64,000 bases of DNA, taken from assembly GCF_900167435.1 (NCBI RefSeq), contig NZ_FUWS01000001.1, positions 539,313 to 603,312 of the forward strand, written 5' to 3'. The notes below the pieces were generated by a model. The model searched no databases. It was not told the DNA's origin and saw only the letters and a list, made by a program, of their open reading frames with translations. The translations under genes and the position numbers were made by a program. Shown here piece after piece: positions 42,877 to 51,998 of the stretch. Position 1 is the first letter of the stretch, and every line of letters begins with the position of its first letter. This DNA is from Marinactinospora thermotolerans DSM 45154 (GTDB taxonomy: Bacteria > Actinomycetota > Actinomycetes > Streptosporangiales > Streptosporangiaceae).

Positions 42877-44490
42877 ATGACCGACCTTCCCCCGCAGCTG
42901 TCCGCCCTGCTTGAGGAGCAGGGCGTCGACGCCAGCCGTAGCCACCGCGTCCTCGCCGCCCTGGCCGACGGTGGCTGGTGGAGCGCCCGCGACCTCGTGC
43001 GCTCCACCGCCGTCGCCCACCGCCTCGTCGAACGGATCCTCGACGCCCTGGGCCCGGATCTCGAACACGACGGGCAGCGCGTGCGGTTGCGCGACGCCGC
43101 GGGCTACACCGTCTTCGACCGCCCCCTGCCCGCCGACCCCGTCGCCCACCTCGCCGGCCGGCACCCACGGGCCGCCGCCGAACTGCGCCGCCTCGTCGCC
43201 CAGGCCCCGGAGTCGCGAATCGACCTCGACCACGTCGCGGCCACCGCCGACACCGCGCTGCGCCGCGGCCTGTTCCTGGCCACCCGCTTCCACCTACCGG
43301 GAGCACGCCTCCTGTGCGTGGGCGACCACGACCTGACCTCCCTGGCCGCCACCCTGGTCGAACCCCGTCTGGAGGCCGTGGTCGTCGACGTCGACGAACG
43401 GATGCTCGACTACATCGACTCCGCCGCGGCCCGGCTGGACCTGCGGGTACGCTGCTACTTCGCCGACCTGAGACTGGGCCTGCCCGCCGCCGTGCGGGGA
43501 CGGGCCGATCTGGTCTTCACCGACCCGCCCTACACCCCCGAGGGTGTTGAACTCTTCCTCCGCCGCGGTCTGGAGGGGCTCGCCTCCCCCGGCGACGGCC
43601 GGACCCTGCTCGCCTACGGCGCCAGCGAGACCACACCGGCCCTGGTCGCCCGCACCCAGGCCAGGCTGACCAGGCTCAACCTGGCGACCGAGGCGATCTG
43701 GCCGGACTTCAACCGCTACCTGGGGGCCGAGGGGATCGGCGCGGCCAGCGACCTGTACGTCCTGCGCGCCACCTCGCGCACCCCCGTCGGCACCGACGAA
43801 CGCGAGGCCGCGCGGATCTACAGCCAGGGCTCCAACGCCAAGGAGGCGCGTGGCGGCCTCGCCCCGGACGCGGCCGGGGATCTGCTGGAACGTGTGGACG
43901 CCGACCTCGTGGTCGGCGCCTGGCCCAGCGCGGACCGTGACCTGCCGAGAGCACGGCTGTCCACCTGGTTCGCCTCCCCCGTCTCCGCGCACCGTGCCCT
44001 GGTCGACCTCACCGGCGGCTGGGAGCACCTGGCCGGCCGCGCGATCCTCGCCGGTCGCGCCCCCGAACTCCACGTGGCGGTCCCCTCCGCCTCGGCGGAC
44101 GTGCGCGACCAGGCCGGCCAAGAGGCGCTGCGCCGCCTCGTCGCCCCCCTGTACGACCTACGTTTCCTGCGCGGTGTGCCCGACCCGCGGCACACCGTGA
44201 TCCTGGCCCGCCGCCGTTCCGACAGGCCCGACGACACCCCCGGGCAACGCCTGCTGCGCCACTGCCAGGAGCGCGCGCACGGCTCCGTCGCGAGCGCCCT
44301 GCGCGAGGGCCTGATCCGCGTCGCCGCGGACCTGGGCCGGTCGATCAACAAGAAGACCGCGCGCACGTCCGTGGCCGCCGCCGCGCCGTGGCTGTCCGGG
44401 CACACCCTGCTGGATCTCCCCCTTCACCGGCTGGAACGGCTCGGTGAGGTGACCGACCTGCTCACCGCGGATCTGTGCACGCCCGGGTGA
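42877..44490 (+). CDS. BpsA-like branched-chain polyamine synthase family protein
   Basis: 537 residues from the ATG at 42877. An N-terminal winged-helix-like part (about 1-75) is followed by a Rossmann aminopropyltransferase core: LLCVGDHDLTSLAATL (about 146-160), VVVDVDERMLDYID (168-181), LVFTDPPYTPEGVELFLRRGLE (212-233), matching the BpsA/DUF43 family (N4-bis(aminopropyl)spermidine synthase of thermophiles). The catalytic GDDD of studied BpsA reads GDHD here. Residues 300-537 are an additional region with no motif I can name (INKKTARTSVAAAAPWLSG near the end). It probably transfers aminopropyl groups or a relative reaction; substrate unproven. The gene is monocistronic. Confidence 0.82.
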   Translation: MTDLPPQLSALLEEQGVDASRSHRVLAALADGGWWSARDLVRSTAVAHRLVERILDALGPDLEHDGQRVRLRDAAGYTVFDRPLPADPVAHLAGRHPRAAAELRRLVAQAPESRIDLDHVAATADTALRRGLFLATRFHLPGARLLCVGDHDLTSLAATLVEPRLEAVVVDVDERMLDYIDSAAARLDLRVRCYFADLRLGLPAAVRGRADLVFTDPPYTPEGVELFLRRGLEGLASPGDGRTLLAYGASETTPALVARTQARLTRLNLATEAIWPDFNRYLGAEGIGAASDLYVLRATSRTPVGTDEREAARIYSQGSNAKEARGGLAPDAAGDLLERVDADLVVGAWPSADRDLPRARLSTWFASPVSAHRALVDLTGGWEHLAGRAILAGRAPELHVAVPSASADVRDQAGQEALRRLVAPLYDLRFLRGVPDPRHTVILARRRSDRPDDTPGQRLLRHCQERAHGSVASALREGLIRVAADLGRSINKKTARTSVAAAAPWLSGHTLLDLPLHRLERLGEVTDLLTADLCTPG

Positions 44491-44503
44491 GTCGCCGAAG
44501 ACG

Positions 44504-44540
44504 GCGATGGTCCTCGCGCCAAGGGCACGAGGACCATCGC
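44504..44540. terminator. Bidirectional terminator
   Basis: Thirteen-base perfect arms GCGATGGTCCTCG / CGAGGACCATCGC with an 11-base loop, lying between the convergent stops at 44490 and 44560. Confidence 0.8.
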
Positions 44541-44559
44541 GGAGGTCGTCACGGCGAGA

Positions 44560-45543
44560 TCAGCCGACCGGGACCTCCGTACCCGTGCCGTCGAGAGTGC
44601 CGCCCTCGGTCCCCGGTGCCGCGTCGGTGCCCGTCGTGCCGGCCTCCGCGCCTGAGGACTCCGCCGCGCCTCCTTCGACGCCGAGCACGCTCTCGCGCTC
44701 CAGCACCCGGCGGTACAGCGGGAAGTCGAAGTTGCCCAGCGCGATCAGCGGCGAGGTCAGGTCCTCCCGCTCCTCCGGCGAGGTCGAGGCGAGCGGCTGG
44801 ACCCAGGTCACGACGAGGTAGTGGCCGTTGACCGTGGCCTCGGCGGCGCTGTACCCGGAGCCGAGCTTGTCGAAGGGCTCATCGGTGCTCGGCGGGACGA
44901 GGAAACCGCTGGGCTCGGCCTCCTCCCCCTCGGGGAGCTCCATCGCCGCGGCGACCGCCTGGGCGGCCTCGGTGTCGCGCAGCTTGAACATCGCGGCGAC
45001 GCCGACATGGTCGGCCGAGGTGTAGCCGCCCCGGGCGACCTGCGTACAGTCGGCCTCTTCCAGGGCCGCGACGAGGGCGTCACCCCACACCGCGTTCGCG
45101 CAGGTGTCGTCGAGCGCCTTGGCCGTCAGGGTGAACTCCAGCCCCTGGCTGTCGATCTTCTCGTTGCCCCGCTCGAACACCTCCGACTCCGCGAGGGGTC
45201 GGGGGTCATCCTCGCGGGAGGCCAGCATCTCGGTGGATTCCCCCGAGGAGTAGACCTGGTAGGCGGCGGGCACGGCCTGACGCGCCCCGCCCCCTCCGGT
45301 GAACTCCATCACCAGCACCACGGCGAGGGCGGCGACGGCCACGCCCAGCGCCACGAACAGCACCGGGAGGAGCCGTCCCCCGCGGCGCCCCTTACGGCCT
45401 GCGGGGGCCTCCTCGTCGCGGCGTCGGCGCGTGCCGCTCTTGCGTCGCGACGACGCCGCCGAACCGGGTTCGGCCCGGCCGGAACCGGCGGGCTTCCTCC
45501 GCCGGCCGGGGGAACCAGACGCGGACGAATCGACTGAAGACAC
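44560..45543 (-). CDS. One-TM membrane protein, paralogue of the next gene
   Basis: 327 residues from the GTG at 45543 (GAGAGG upstream). A basic, disordered cytoplasmic N-terminus (RRRKPAGSGRAEPG, GTRRRRDEEAPAGRKGRRGG) leads to a single helix (about 58-79) and an extracytoplasmic domain with two Cys (DDTCANAVWGDALVAAL and EADCTQVARGGY) likely disulfide-bonded. The tail is Gly/Thr/Glu-rich. About 120 residues of this domain align with the protein at 45664-46797 (TC.NAVWGD, C..ARG.Y, F.L.DTE.A..VA, GHYL.V.WV). I know no function for the family. Confidence 0.8.
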   Translation of the reverse strand: MSSVDSSASGSPGRRRKPAGSGRAEPGSAASSRRKSGTRRRRDEEAPAGRKGRRGGRLLPVLFVALGVAVAALAVVLVMEFTGGGGARQAVPAAYQVYSSGESTEMLASREDDPRPLAESEVFERGNEKIDSQGLEFTLTAKALDDTCANAVWGDALVAALEEADCTQVARGGYTSADHVGVAAMFKLRDTEAAQAVAAAMELPEGEEAEPSGFLVPPSTDEPFDKLGSGYSAAEATVNGHYLVVTWVQPLASTSPEEREDLTSPLIALGNFDFPLYRRVLERESVLGVEGGAAESSGAEAGTTGTDAAPGTEGGTLDGTGTEVPVG

Positions 45544-45663
45544 CGGGACCTCTCGAAGGGTGGGGAACAGGGCGGGCGACCACACGGGTCAGGACGGGTG
45601 CGCTGGGGTCCGATCGGGGACATGCCCCATCGGTCCGGAATCCTAGCCGCATCCGCGCACGGG

Positions 45664-46797
45664 TCAGCCCTCGCCGCCGCCCTTCTCGGCGTCGCGGACC
45701 TCCTCGTAGACCGAGACCGCGGCGTCCATGGCGACGACGTTCACGGTGGCCATGGAGTCGTCATCGCGCGGCTCGCCGCCGTCGGCGCGGGCGACCCAGA
45801 ACACCGCGAGGTAGTGGCCCATGACCTGGGCCGTGGCCTGGCTGTAGCCCTCGTTCAACCCCTTCATGTCGGTGTTGAGCGGGAGGACGAACCCCGGAGC
45901 CGAGGCCGGGTCGAGCTCATCTGCGACCTTGGCGGCGGACTCGGTGTCGGCGAGGTTGAACAGGGTGAACTGGGCCACGTAGGTGTCGTCCTGGTCCTGG
46001 TAGACCCCGCGGGCCGCGGAGTTGCAGGAACCGTCGGCGAGCGCCTGGGCTAGTTCGTCACCCCACACCGCGGCGGTGCAGGTGTCGGTCACCTCGGAGT
46101 CGCGCAGGGTGAGCTCGAACCCGTCGAGCTGGAGCTTCTCGCTGCCGGGACCGAACACCCTGTCCTGCTCCAGCGGCCCCGCGTCCTCGGTGCGCGTCGC
46201 GATGGGGGCGAAGATGTCCTGCTGTCCTTGGGCGTGGAACAGGTCGGGTTGCAGGGTGGAGTGCCCCTCGGGCGGCTCGACGATACGTGTCGTGGCCTGA
46301 TCGGCCCGGCCCTCGGCCGGAACGAAGAGCTGGTAGCTCAACAGGCCCAGAAGAGCGATCAGGGCGACGCCGAACAGCCCCAGCAGGCCCCCCAGCAGGT
46401 AGGTGCCCCGCTTGCGCCGGCTCTGCTCGGCGAGGGAGTAGACGACCTGGCTGGGACGGTCGCCGAGCACGGTGACCTTGCGCAACGCCGAGGCGGAGAA
46501 CTTCGAGACCTGTTCGATCGGCCCGCTGTTGGTGGTGGCCCGACGGCCGCGGCGGGCCCCCGAGGACACGGGGATGGGACCGGTCTTCGCCCGACGGCTG
46601 CCACGCCGCGTCGAACGGCCCGGACGGTCGGAGGGGGCGTCACCCGCGAGGTCGATGCCCTCGGGATCGGTACGCGCGAGCTCCTCGTCGTCGTAACGGT
46701 CGTCGTAACGGTCCTCGGCCTCGAAGGAGCCGTCGGAACGCCCCCGGCGCGGACCGGTCTGCTCTGCGTGGTCGGTTCTGCTCACGTGGGTACTCAT
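45664..46797 (-). CDS. One-TM membrane protein, paralogue of the previous gene
   Basis: 377 residues from the ATG at 46797. A long charged cytoplasmic part (about 1-130, including RYDDRYDD coded by a perfect 12-base tandem repeat at 46689-46712) is followed by one helix (133-158) and an outside domain with paired Cys (TDTCTAAVWGDELAQAL, GSCNSAARGVY), NLADTESAAKVADEL and MGHYLAVFWVARADGG. Gene order and sequence similarity show a tandem duplication with the gene downstream (120 bases apart). The lgt stop lies 55 bases upstream, so these genes may extend the lgt transcript. Confidence 0.8.
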   Translation of the reverse strand: MSTHVSRTDHAEQTGPRRGRSDGSFEAEDRYDDRYDDEELARTDPEGIDLAGDAPSDRPGRSTRRGSRRAKTGPIPVSSGARRGRRATTNSGPIEQVSKFSASALRKVTVLGDRPSQVVYSLAEQSRRKRGTYLLGGLLGLFGVALIALLGLLSYQLFVPAEGRADQATTRIVEPPEGHSTLQPDLFHAQGQQDIFAPIATRTEDAGPLEQDRVFGPGSEKLQLDGFELTLRDSEVTDTCTAAVWGDELAQALADGSCNSAARGVYQDQDDTYVAQFTLFNLADTESAAKVADELDPASAPGFVLPLNTDMKGLNEGYSQATAQVMGHYLAVFWVARADGGEPRDDDSMATVNVVAMDAAVSVYEEVRDAEKGGGEG

Positions 46798-46852
46798 CCG
46801 TCCCGCGAGGCCCCCGGCGCCGCGCTCGGCGCGGCGCTCGGGGACGGTCGCG

Positions 46853-47833
46853 TCATTCCTTCCGGTCGGCTCCCTCAGCGCGCTTGTCACCGTCGCGCTG
46901 TCGCGCCGTGGCCGGGTTGGTGGTGTCGGTCACTTCACTATCGGCGTCGACGCCGATGGGGACGACCCGGGTGGAGAAGCGGTCAAGCCGGCGTCCGGCC
47001 CACAGGAAGTAGGCCAGGGCGCCGAGGAACACCAGAATCGAGGTCCAGTTGTTCAGCCTCAGTCCCAGGATGTCGTGCGCCGGGTCGACTCGAAGATATT
47101 CGATCCAGAACCGCCCCACGCAATATCCCATGACGTAGAGGGCGAAGAGCCGCCCACCACGCATGTCGAACCGCCGTCCCGCCCAGGCGAGGAACACGGC
47201 CAGAACAAGGCACCACAGCGACTCGTACAGGAAGGTGGGGTGGTAGGTGGTCACCCCCGCCTCCATGCCGTCCCGCAGCATGCCGCTGGGGTAGGGGGAG
47301 ACCTCCAGGGCCCACGGCAGGTCCGTGGGCGCGCCGAACAGCTCCTGGTTGAAGTAGTTCCCCCAACGCCCGAACGCCTGGGCGAGCGGGATCGTCGGCG
47401 CGATGGCGAACGACAACTGTGACATCGACAACCCGCGGCGGCGTGCCACGAGCCAGACGCCCAGCGCGCCCATGGGAATCGCGCCCCAGATCCCTAGGCC
47501 GCCCTCCCATATGAACAATGCCCGGATCGGTTCTTTTCCCGGACCGAAGTAAAGCTGGTAATCGGTGATGACGTGGTAGAGCCGGCCACCGACGAGACCG
47601 AGCAGGACCGCGGGGACCGCGAGGTCCATGATCGTGCCGGCCTGGCCTCCCATGGCCTGCCAGCGGCGCTCGCTCCAGTACACGGCGGCGATGACCCCCG
47701 CGAGAATGCACAGCGCGTAGAAGTGGATCGTCAGCGGCCCCAACTGGAAGGCGCTGACATCGGGGCTGGGAATGGCGGCGAGGGCGCGGCCGGTACCGGC
47801 CGCGCCCACGTCGATGGTCGACGGAATCGTCAT
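46853..47833 (-). CDS. lgt: Prolipoprotein diacylglyceryl transferase
   Basis: 326 residues, seven transmembrane helices. The Lgt signature GRWGNYFNQELFG (about 155-167) holds the essential Arg, and the start of the core reads FQLGPLTIHFYALCILAGVIAAV. It moves diacylglycerol from phosphatidylglycerol to the lipobox Cys of prolipoproteins, including the binding protein and DUF3060 protein in this window. The C-terminal 40 residues are a charged tail. Its ATG overlaps the stop of the DsbA-like gene (ATGA), giving a coupled pair. In many actinobacteria lgt directly follows trpA; here two genes intervene. Confidence 0.95.
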   Translation of the reverse strand: MTIPSTIDVGAAGTGRALAAIPSPDVSAFQLGPLTIHFYALCILAGVIAAVYWSERRWQAMGGQAGTIMDLAVPAVLLGLVGGRLYHVITDYQLYFGPGKEPIRALFIWEGGLGIWGAIPMGALGVWLVARRRGLSMSQLSFAIAPTIPLAQAFGRWGNYFNQELFGAPTDLPWALEVSPYPSGMLRDGMEAGVTTYHPTFLYESLWCLVLAVFLAWAGRRFDMRGGRLFALYVMGYCVGRFWIEYLRVDPAHDILGLRLNNWTSILVFLGALAYFLWAGRRLDRFSTRVVPIGVDADSEVTDTTNPATARQRDGDKRAEGADRKE

Positions 47834-48846
47834 TCGTCCGTTGTTTCCTTGGCGGTGGGAGGATCGCTGGGGTTGGTGGTGGGTGAGTCCCCATCGGCGA
47901 GCGGCTCGGTGTCGACCTGACCGGGGGACGCCGCCTCGACGGCATCGGTCAGGCCGTCGACGGTGTAGATGTCGTTGCCTTGGAGCTGACCGTTGATGTA
48001 GACCGACGGGGTGCCCTGGAAGGCATTCTCCCCGCTGCTGTAGCGGTCGTTGACCGCGGCGGTGGCGTCGAGCACCTCACCGACGTAGGTTCCGTCGAGG
48101 AAGGAGTCGTCCACCCCGTTGCCACGACCCCACTCCATCAGCTCGTGCAGGCGCATGCCCGAGATCTCCTCGTCGGACATCTCGGCCTGGGCCTTCTCCA
48201 CCAGGGCCGGATAGTAGTCGTTGACCCACTGGTCGACGATCGCGCTCTCGCTGTCGATGCGCTCGGCAAAGGCCGGGTCGGTGATGCCGGCCTCCTCGCC
48301 CCACTCCTTGAGCTCGTCGACGGAGAAGCCCTCGCGGCCCTCGGTCGGCTGGTTCTCGAACAGCAGGTCGTTGTACTCGACGAAGGCGCCGTGGTCGGCC
48401 GCTGCGCGGGCCGCCGCCGCGCCGCGCAGCGAATTGGTGCTGATGGGATCGGGGCGCTGCGAGAAGATCGACACCGGCCGGTAGTGGACGATGGCCTTCC
48501 CCTCGGCCGCGAGCTGCTTGAGGTTGTCGCCGTTGACGGCCTCGAACTGCCGGCAGGCCGGGCACTGGTAGTCGGCGTAGACCTCGACGACCGGGGCCTG
48601 CGCCCCCTCGGTGGCCATGACCACGCTGCCGTCCTGCTGGAGCGTGCGGGGGGCGAGGGCCCCGTCCCACTCGGAGGACTGTCCACGGGAGGACATGACC
48701 AGGTAGCCGACGCCCACGACCAGGGCGACGACGACGACCGCCGCGCCGATGATGGCCAGGAGCTTGTTGCGTTTGGCCCTTTGCTGCTGCTTCAGCCGCT
48801 CCTGCCTGAGTCGCTCGCGGGACTCGCGTCGCGACGCCTTGCTCAT
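47830..48846 (-). CDS. DsbA-family thiol oxidoreductase, membrane anchored
   Basis: 338 residues from the ATG at 48846. A basic coiled N-terminus (SRRESRERLRQERLKQQQRAKR) is followed by one helix (about 29-51) and an extracytoplasmic thioredoxin fold with C95-P-A-C98 in YADYQCPACRQFEAVNGDNL and the cis-Pro loop AFQGTPSVYINGQL. The inserted helical domain is of DsbA type. It should oxidise or isomerise disulfides in exported proteins. The neighbours on either side, MauE/DoxX and lgt, also act at the membrane, and the MauE-like protein may supply or receive electrons. Confidence 0.9.
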   Translation of the reverse strand: MSKASRRESRERLRQERLKQQQRAKRNKLLAIIGAAVVVVALVVGVGYLVMSSRGQSSEWDGALAPRTLQQDGSVVMATEGAQAPVVEVYADYQCPACRQFEAVNGDNLKQLAAEGKAIVHYRPVSIFSQRPDPISTNSLRGAAAARAAADHGAFVEYNDLLFENQPTEGREGFSVDELKEWGEEAGITDPAFAERIDSESAIVDQWVNDYYPALVEKAQAEMSDEEISGMRLHELMEWGRGNGVDDSFLDGTYVGEVLDATAAVNDRYSSGENAFQGTPSVYINGQLQGNDIYTVDGLTDAVEAASPGQVDTEPLADGDSPTTNPSDPPTAKETTDE

Positions 48847-48976
48847 CAGCCGATCACCATTCCTCGTTAGGATCGTCCTCCGGCACGGCCGCCTTAGCCG
48901 CGCGGTGCCCTGGTCAGGGCGGGTCAACTAAAGTGGGCGGCGCGGTACCACGATGTGGGCCGCGGTACCGGCGCGC

Positions 48977-49537
48977 CTAGTCCTTGGACCGCTCGTCGCT
49001 CGAATACAGGCCGAGGGCGCTGTCGAGCGAGAACGGGGAGCGCGGCCAGAGCATGACGATACCGGCCAGCGCGGCGAATCCGATGTCGCGCAGGATGTCG
49101 ACACCGTAGCGGGTCTCCCCCGGGGCCACCTGCCCTCCGGTGCCGAAGCAGCCGCAGTCGATGGTGAGCCCGCGCGCCCAGGCCGAGATGATCCCGGCGA
49201 TGAACACGACCATCAGCAGGGCGGCGACGGCGGCCGTGTAGCGGCTGGCCAGCCCCACGAGGAGCAGCAGGGCCAGGGCGACCTCGAAGAAGGGCAGGGT
49301 GTAGCCGATGAACTGGTTCACCCCGTCGGGGAACAGCTCGTAGGCCTCGACCGCCTGCACCGACAGTGCCGGGGCCCCCATCTTGGAGATGCCGGCGTAG
49401 CCGAGCACGCCCACCAGGGCGAGACGGGCGACCAGGGTGATCCATGGTTGGACGGTCTGCCAACGGGACCGGCCCGCCCCGTCCTGGGGACGGGGCTCGG
49501 GCTCGGCCGGCGGATGTGGTTCGATCTCGGTGGACAT
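48977..49537 (-). CDS. MauE/DoxX-family redox membrane protein
   Basis: 186 residues, four transmembrane helices after a Pro/Glu-rich cytoplasmic leader of ~28 residues. Conserved DoxX/MauE pieces are LVGVLGYAGISKMGAPA and VNQFIGYTLPFFEVALALLLLVGL. A Cys pair in TIDCGCFGTGG (Cys128, Cys130) is typical of MauE-like proteins that hand electrons to thioredoxin-fold partners. Its stop is 130 bases before the DsbA-like start, same strand. The pairing supports a membrane disulfide relay, which is inference. Confidence 0.87.
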   Translation of the reverse strand: MSTEIEPHPPAEPEPRPQDGAGRSRWQTVQPWITLVARLALVGVLGYAGISKMGAPALSVQAVEAYELFPDGVNQFIGYTLPFFEVALALLLLVGLASRYTAAVAALLMVVFIAGIISAWARGLTIDCGCFGTGGQVAPGETRYGVDILRDIGFAALAGIVMLWPRSPFSLDSALGLYSSDERSKD

Positions 49538-49744
49538 GCCTTCCCCGGGGGACTCGTGGACGACGTGGGCCGCGCGCAGGGCGCCGCCATCTGCCCTCAG
49601 AGCCTACTGTGCGTCATGGATCGGTGACGAGGGGTTGACGGGATCGGTCCTCCCGCCGTCTCCGGTCGCCGATTGCAACACTAATGACCCCGTCTTCCTT
49701 CCGGTCATCGGGTCCCTGAGGGGGAGTGCCCCGACCGGCGGACC

Positions 49745-50560
49745 TCAGGCGCGCCCGCGTACCCCTTCGGCCAGCTCCTGGGCGAAGGAACGCACCGCGG
49801 TGAGCGCCGTCTCCAGGTCGGGGGCGTCCAGGACCCGTTGGCAGAAGCCCGCCCCGACGATGACCCCGTCGGCGTAACCGGCCACCTCTGCGGCCTGGGC
49901 CCCGTTCGAGATGCCCAGGCCGACGCAGATGGGCAGCCCGCTGCGTTGGGTCACCGCCCGGGTGCGGGTGACGAGCTCCTTGGCGGTCCCCGCGACCTGG
50001 GCCCGGGTGCCGGTGACCCCCATGAGCGAGGCGGCGTAGACGAAGCCGCGGCAGGCGTCGGTGGTCAGGGCCAGGCGCTCGTCGGTGGAGGAGGGGGCGA
50101 CCAGGAAGACGCGGTCCAGGCCGGCGGCGTCGGTGGCCTCGATCCAGGGGCCGGCCTCCTCGGGCAGCAGGTCGGGGGTGATCACCCCCGATCCCCCCGC
50201 CGCGGCCATGTCGGCGGCGAAGCGGGTGACGCCGTAGCGGTCGATCGGATTCCAGTAGGACATGACGAGCGCGGCCGCGCCGGTGCGGGCGGTGGCCTCG
50301 ACCACGCGCAGGACGTCCTTGGGGGTGGTCCCGGCGGCCAGCGCGCGATCGGCGGCCTTCTGGATGGTGGGGCCGTCCATGGTGGGGTCGGAGTAGGGCA
50401 GGCCGACCTCGATGACGTCACACCCTCCCTCGACCATGGCCTCGATGACCTTGATGGAGGACTCGACGTCGGGGAAGCCCGCCGGCAGGTAGCCGATCAG
50501 GGCGGCGCGGCCGGCCTCGCGCGCCTCGCCCAGCCTGCGCTGCAGTGTGGTGGCGCTCAC
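49745..50560 (-). CDS. trpA: Tryptophan synthase alpha chain
   Basis: 271 residues. The catalytic Glu and Asp lie in [23 protein letters not shown], the phosphate-binding loop in [26 protein letters not shown], and [12 protein letters not shown] is the family loop. It cleaves indole-3-glycerol phosphate to indole, which is tunnelled to TrpB. The GTG start overlaps the trpB stop (GTGA). It is the last gene of the trp run; the 207 bases to the MauE-like gene carry no gene. Confidence 0.96.
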   Translation of the reverse strand: MSATTLQRRLGEAREAGRAALIGYLPAGFPDVESSIKVIEAMVEGGCDVIEVGLPYSDPTMDGPTIQKAADRALAAGTTPKDVLRVVEATARTGAAALVMSYWNPIDRYGVTRFAADMAAAGGSGVITPDLLPEEAGPWIEATDAAGLDRVFLVAPSSTDERLALTTDACRGFVYAASLMGVTGTRAQVAGTAKELVTRTRAVTQRSGLPICVGLGISNGAQAAEVAGYADGVIVGAGFCQRVLDAPDLETALTAVRSFAQELAEGVRGRA

Positions 50561-51786
50561 GCCTGCTCCTCCTTGTCGGCCACGAGCCCGAAGTAGGCCG
50601 CGGCGGTGTTGACGTCCTTGTCACCGCGTCCGGAGAGGTTGACCAGGATGGTCGCCTCCGGTCCGAGCTCGGCGCCGATCCGGCGGGCGCCGGCCAGCGC
50701 GTGCGCGCTCTCGATGGCGGGGATGATGCCCTCGGTGCGGCACAGCAGCCGGAACGCCTCCATGGCCTCGGCGTCGGTGACGGGGGCGTAGGTGGCCCGT
50801 CCGCTGTCGGCGAGCCAGGCGTGTTCGGGACCGACGGCCGGATAGTCCAGGCCGGCGGAGATCGAGTGGCTGGGCACGGTCTGGCCGTACTCGTCCTGGA
50901 GCACGTAGGTGCGGGCTCCCTGGAAGACGCCCGGGGAACCGCCGGTGATGGAGGCGGCGTGGCGACCGCTGTCCACCCCGTCGCCCCCCGCCTCGAAGCC
51001 GTAGAGGCGGACCTGCTCGTCGGGGATGAAGGCGGCGAAGATGCCGATCGCGTTGGAGCCTCCGCCCACGCACGCGGCGACGGCGTCGGGAAGCCGCCCG
51101 GTCAGGTCGAGGACCTGCTCGCGGGCCTCCGCCCCGATGACGTAGTGCAGGTCGCGGACCATCGCCGGGAAGGGGTGCGGACCGGCGACCGTCCCCAGGA
51201 GGTAGTGGGTGTGGTCCACGTTGGCGACCCAGTCACGGAACGCCTCGTTGACGGCGTCCTTGAGGGTGCGGCTGCCGACCGTGACCGGGACGACCTCGGC
51301 GCCGAGCATGTGCATGCGGGCGACGTTGAGCGCCTGGCGGCGGGTGTCCTCCTCGCCCATGTAGATCACGCAGTCCAGGCCGAGCAGGGCGCAGGCGGTC
51401 GCGGTGGCCACGCCGTGCTGTCCGGCGCCGGTCTCGGCGATGACGCGGGTCTTGCCCATCCGCTTGGTCAGCAGGGCCTGTCCCAGCACGTTGTTGATCT
51501 TGTGGGACCCCGTGTGGTTGAGGTCCTCGCGCTTGAGCAGGATCCGGGCCCCGCCACAGTGGCGGCTGAAGTTGCGGGCCTCGGTCAGCGGGCTGGGCCG
51601 TCCGGTGTAGCTCGCCAGGAGTTCCTTCAGTTCCGCCTGGAACTGGGGATCCTGCTTGGCCTTCTCCCAGGCCGCGGCGACCTCGTCAAGGGCCGCCACG
51701 AGGGCTTCGGGGCTGAAACGGCCGCCGTAGACGCCGTAGTGTCCGCCGGCGTCGGGAAACGCGGCGGACGGTTCGGTGGTGCTCAT
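50557..51786 (-). CDS. trpB: Tryptophan synthase beta chain
   Basis: 409 residues from the ATG at 51786 (GGAGAG upstream); a longer frame to 51855 is open but adds a non-family tail. The PLP lysine is in [10 protein letters not shown], the phosphate-binding glycines in [11 protein letters not shown], and the substrate loop in [15 protein letters not shown]. It condenses indole with serine. It pairs with TrpA in an alpha2-beta2 complex. The 212-base gap back to trpC contains a strong hairpin and a mini-ORF. Confidence 0.97.
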   Translation of the reverse strand: MSTTEPSAAFPDAGGHYGVYGGRFSPEALVAALDEVAAAWEKAKQDPQFQAELKELLASYTGRPSPLTEARNFSRHCGGARILLKREDLNHTGSHKINNVLGQALLTKRMGKTRVIAETGAGQHGVATATACALLGLDCVIYMGEEDTRRQALNVARMHMLGAEVVPVTVGSRTLKDAVNEAFRDWVANVDHTHYLLGTVAGPHPFPAMVRDLHYVIGAEAREQVLDLTGRLPDAVAACVGGGSNAIGIFAAFIPDEQVRLYGFEAGGDGVDSGRHAASITGGSPGVFQGARTYVLQDEYGQTVPSHSISAGLDYPAVGPEHAWLADSGRATYAPVTDAEAMEAFRLLCRTEGIIPAIESAHALAGARRIGAELGPEATILVNLSGRGDKDVNTAAAYFGLVADKEEQA

Positions 51787-51902
51787 CTTGGCTCTCCAGG
51801 ACCGCGCGGGTCCGTCGGGGACGCTGCGCGGGATATCGACGGGAAGGCGCGGCACGCGGGCGACACGGAGCGCGGACGTGCCGGCCGGATCGGCACGGCG
51901 AC

Positions 51903-51940
51903 GGGAGCCCGCGGCGGCAGGTGCCGGACCGCGGGCTCCC
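51903..51940 (-). terminator. Hairpin in the trpC-trpB gap
   Basis: Twelve-base perfect arms GGGAGCCCGCGG / CCGCGGGCTCCC with a 14-base loop, followed on the minus strand by a second, shorter inverted repeat (CGTGCCG / CGGCACG, 51876-51896). It would act as a partial terminator or attenuator inside the trp transcript. Confidence 0.6.
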
Positions 51941-51990
51941 TAGAGCCATCGACGCTCGTGGCGCCGGGAGGCGGCGGGGCGCGAGGACAT
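51940..51990 (-). CDS. Possible 16-codon leader peptide between trpC and trpB
   Basis: Starting 9 bases after trpC, the ATG at 51990 (or an in-frame GTG at 51996) opens a tiny frame MSSRPAASRRHERRWL ending exactly where the strong hairpin begins. It has a single Trp one codon before the last. A short peptide-coding frame abutting a hairpin in a trp operon is the layout of an attenuator, but one Trp is weak evidence, and Streptomyces carry a different small gene (trpM) here. Expression is unproven. Confidence 0.25.
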   Translation of the reverse strand: MSSRPAASRRHERRWL

Positions 51991-51998
51991 CGGCACGG

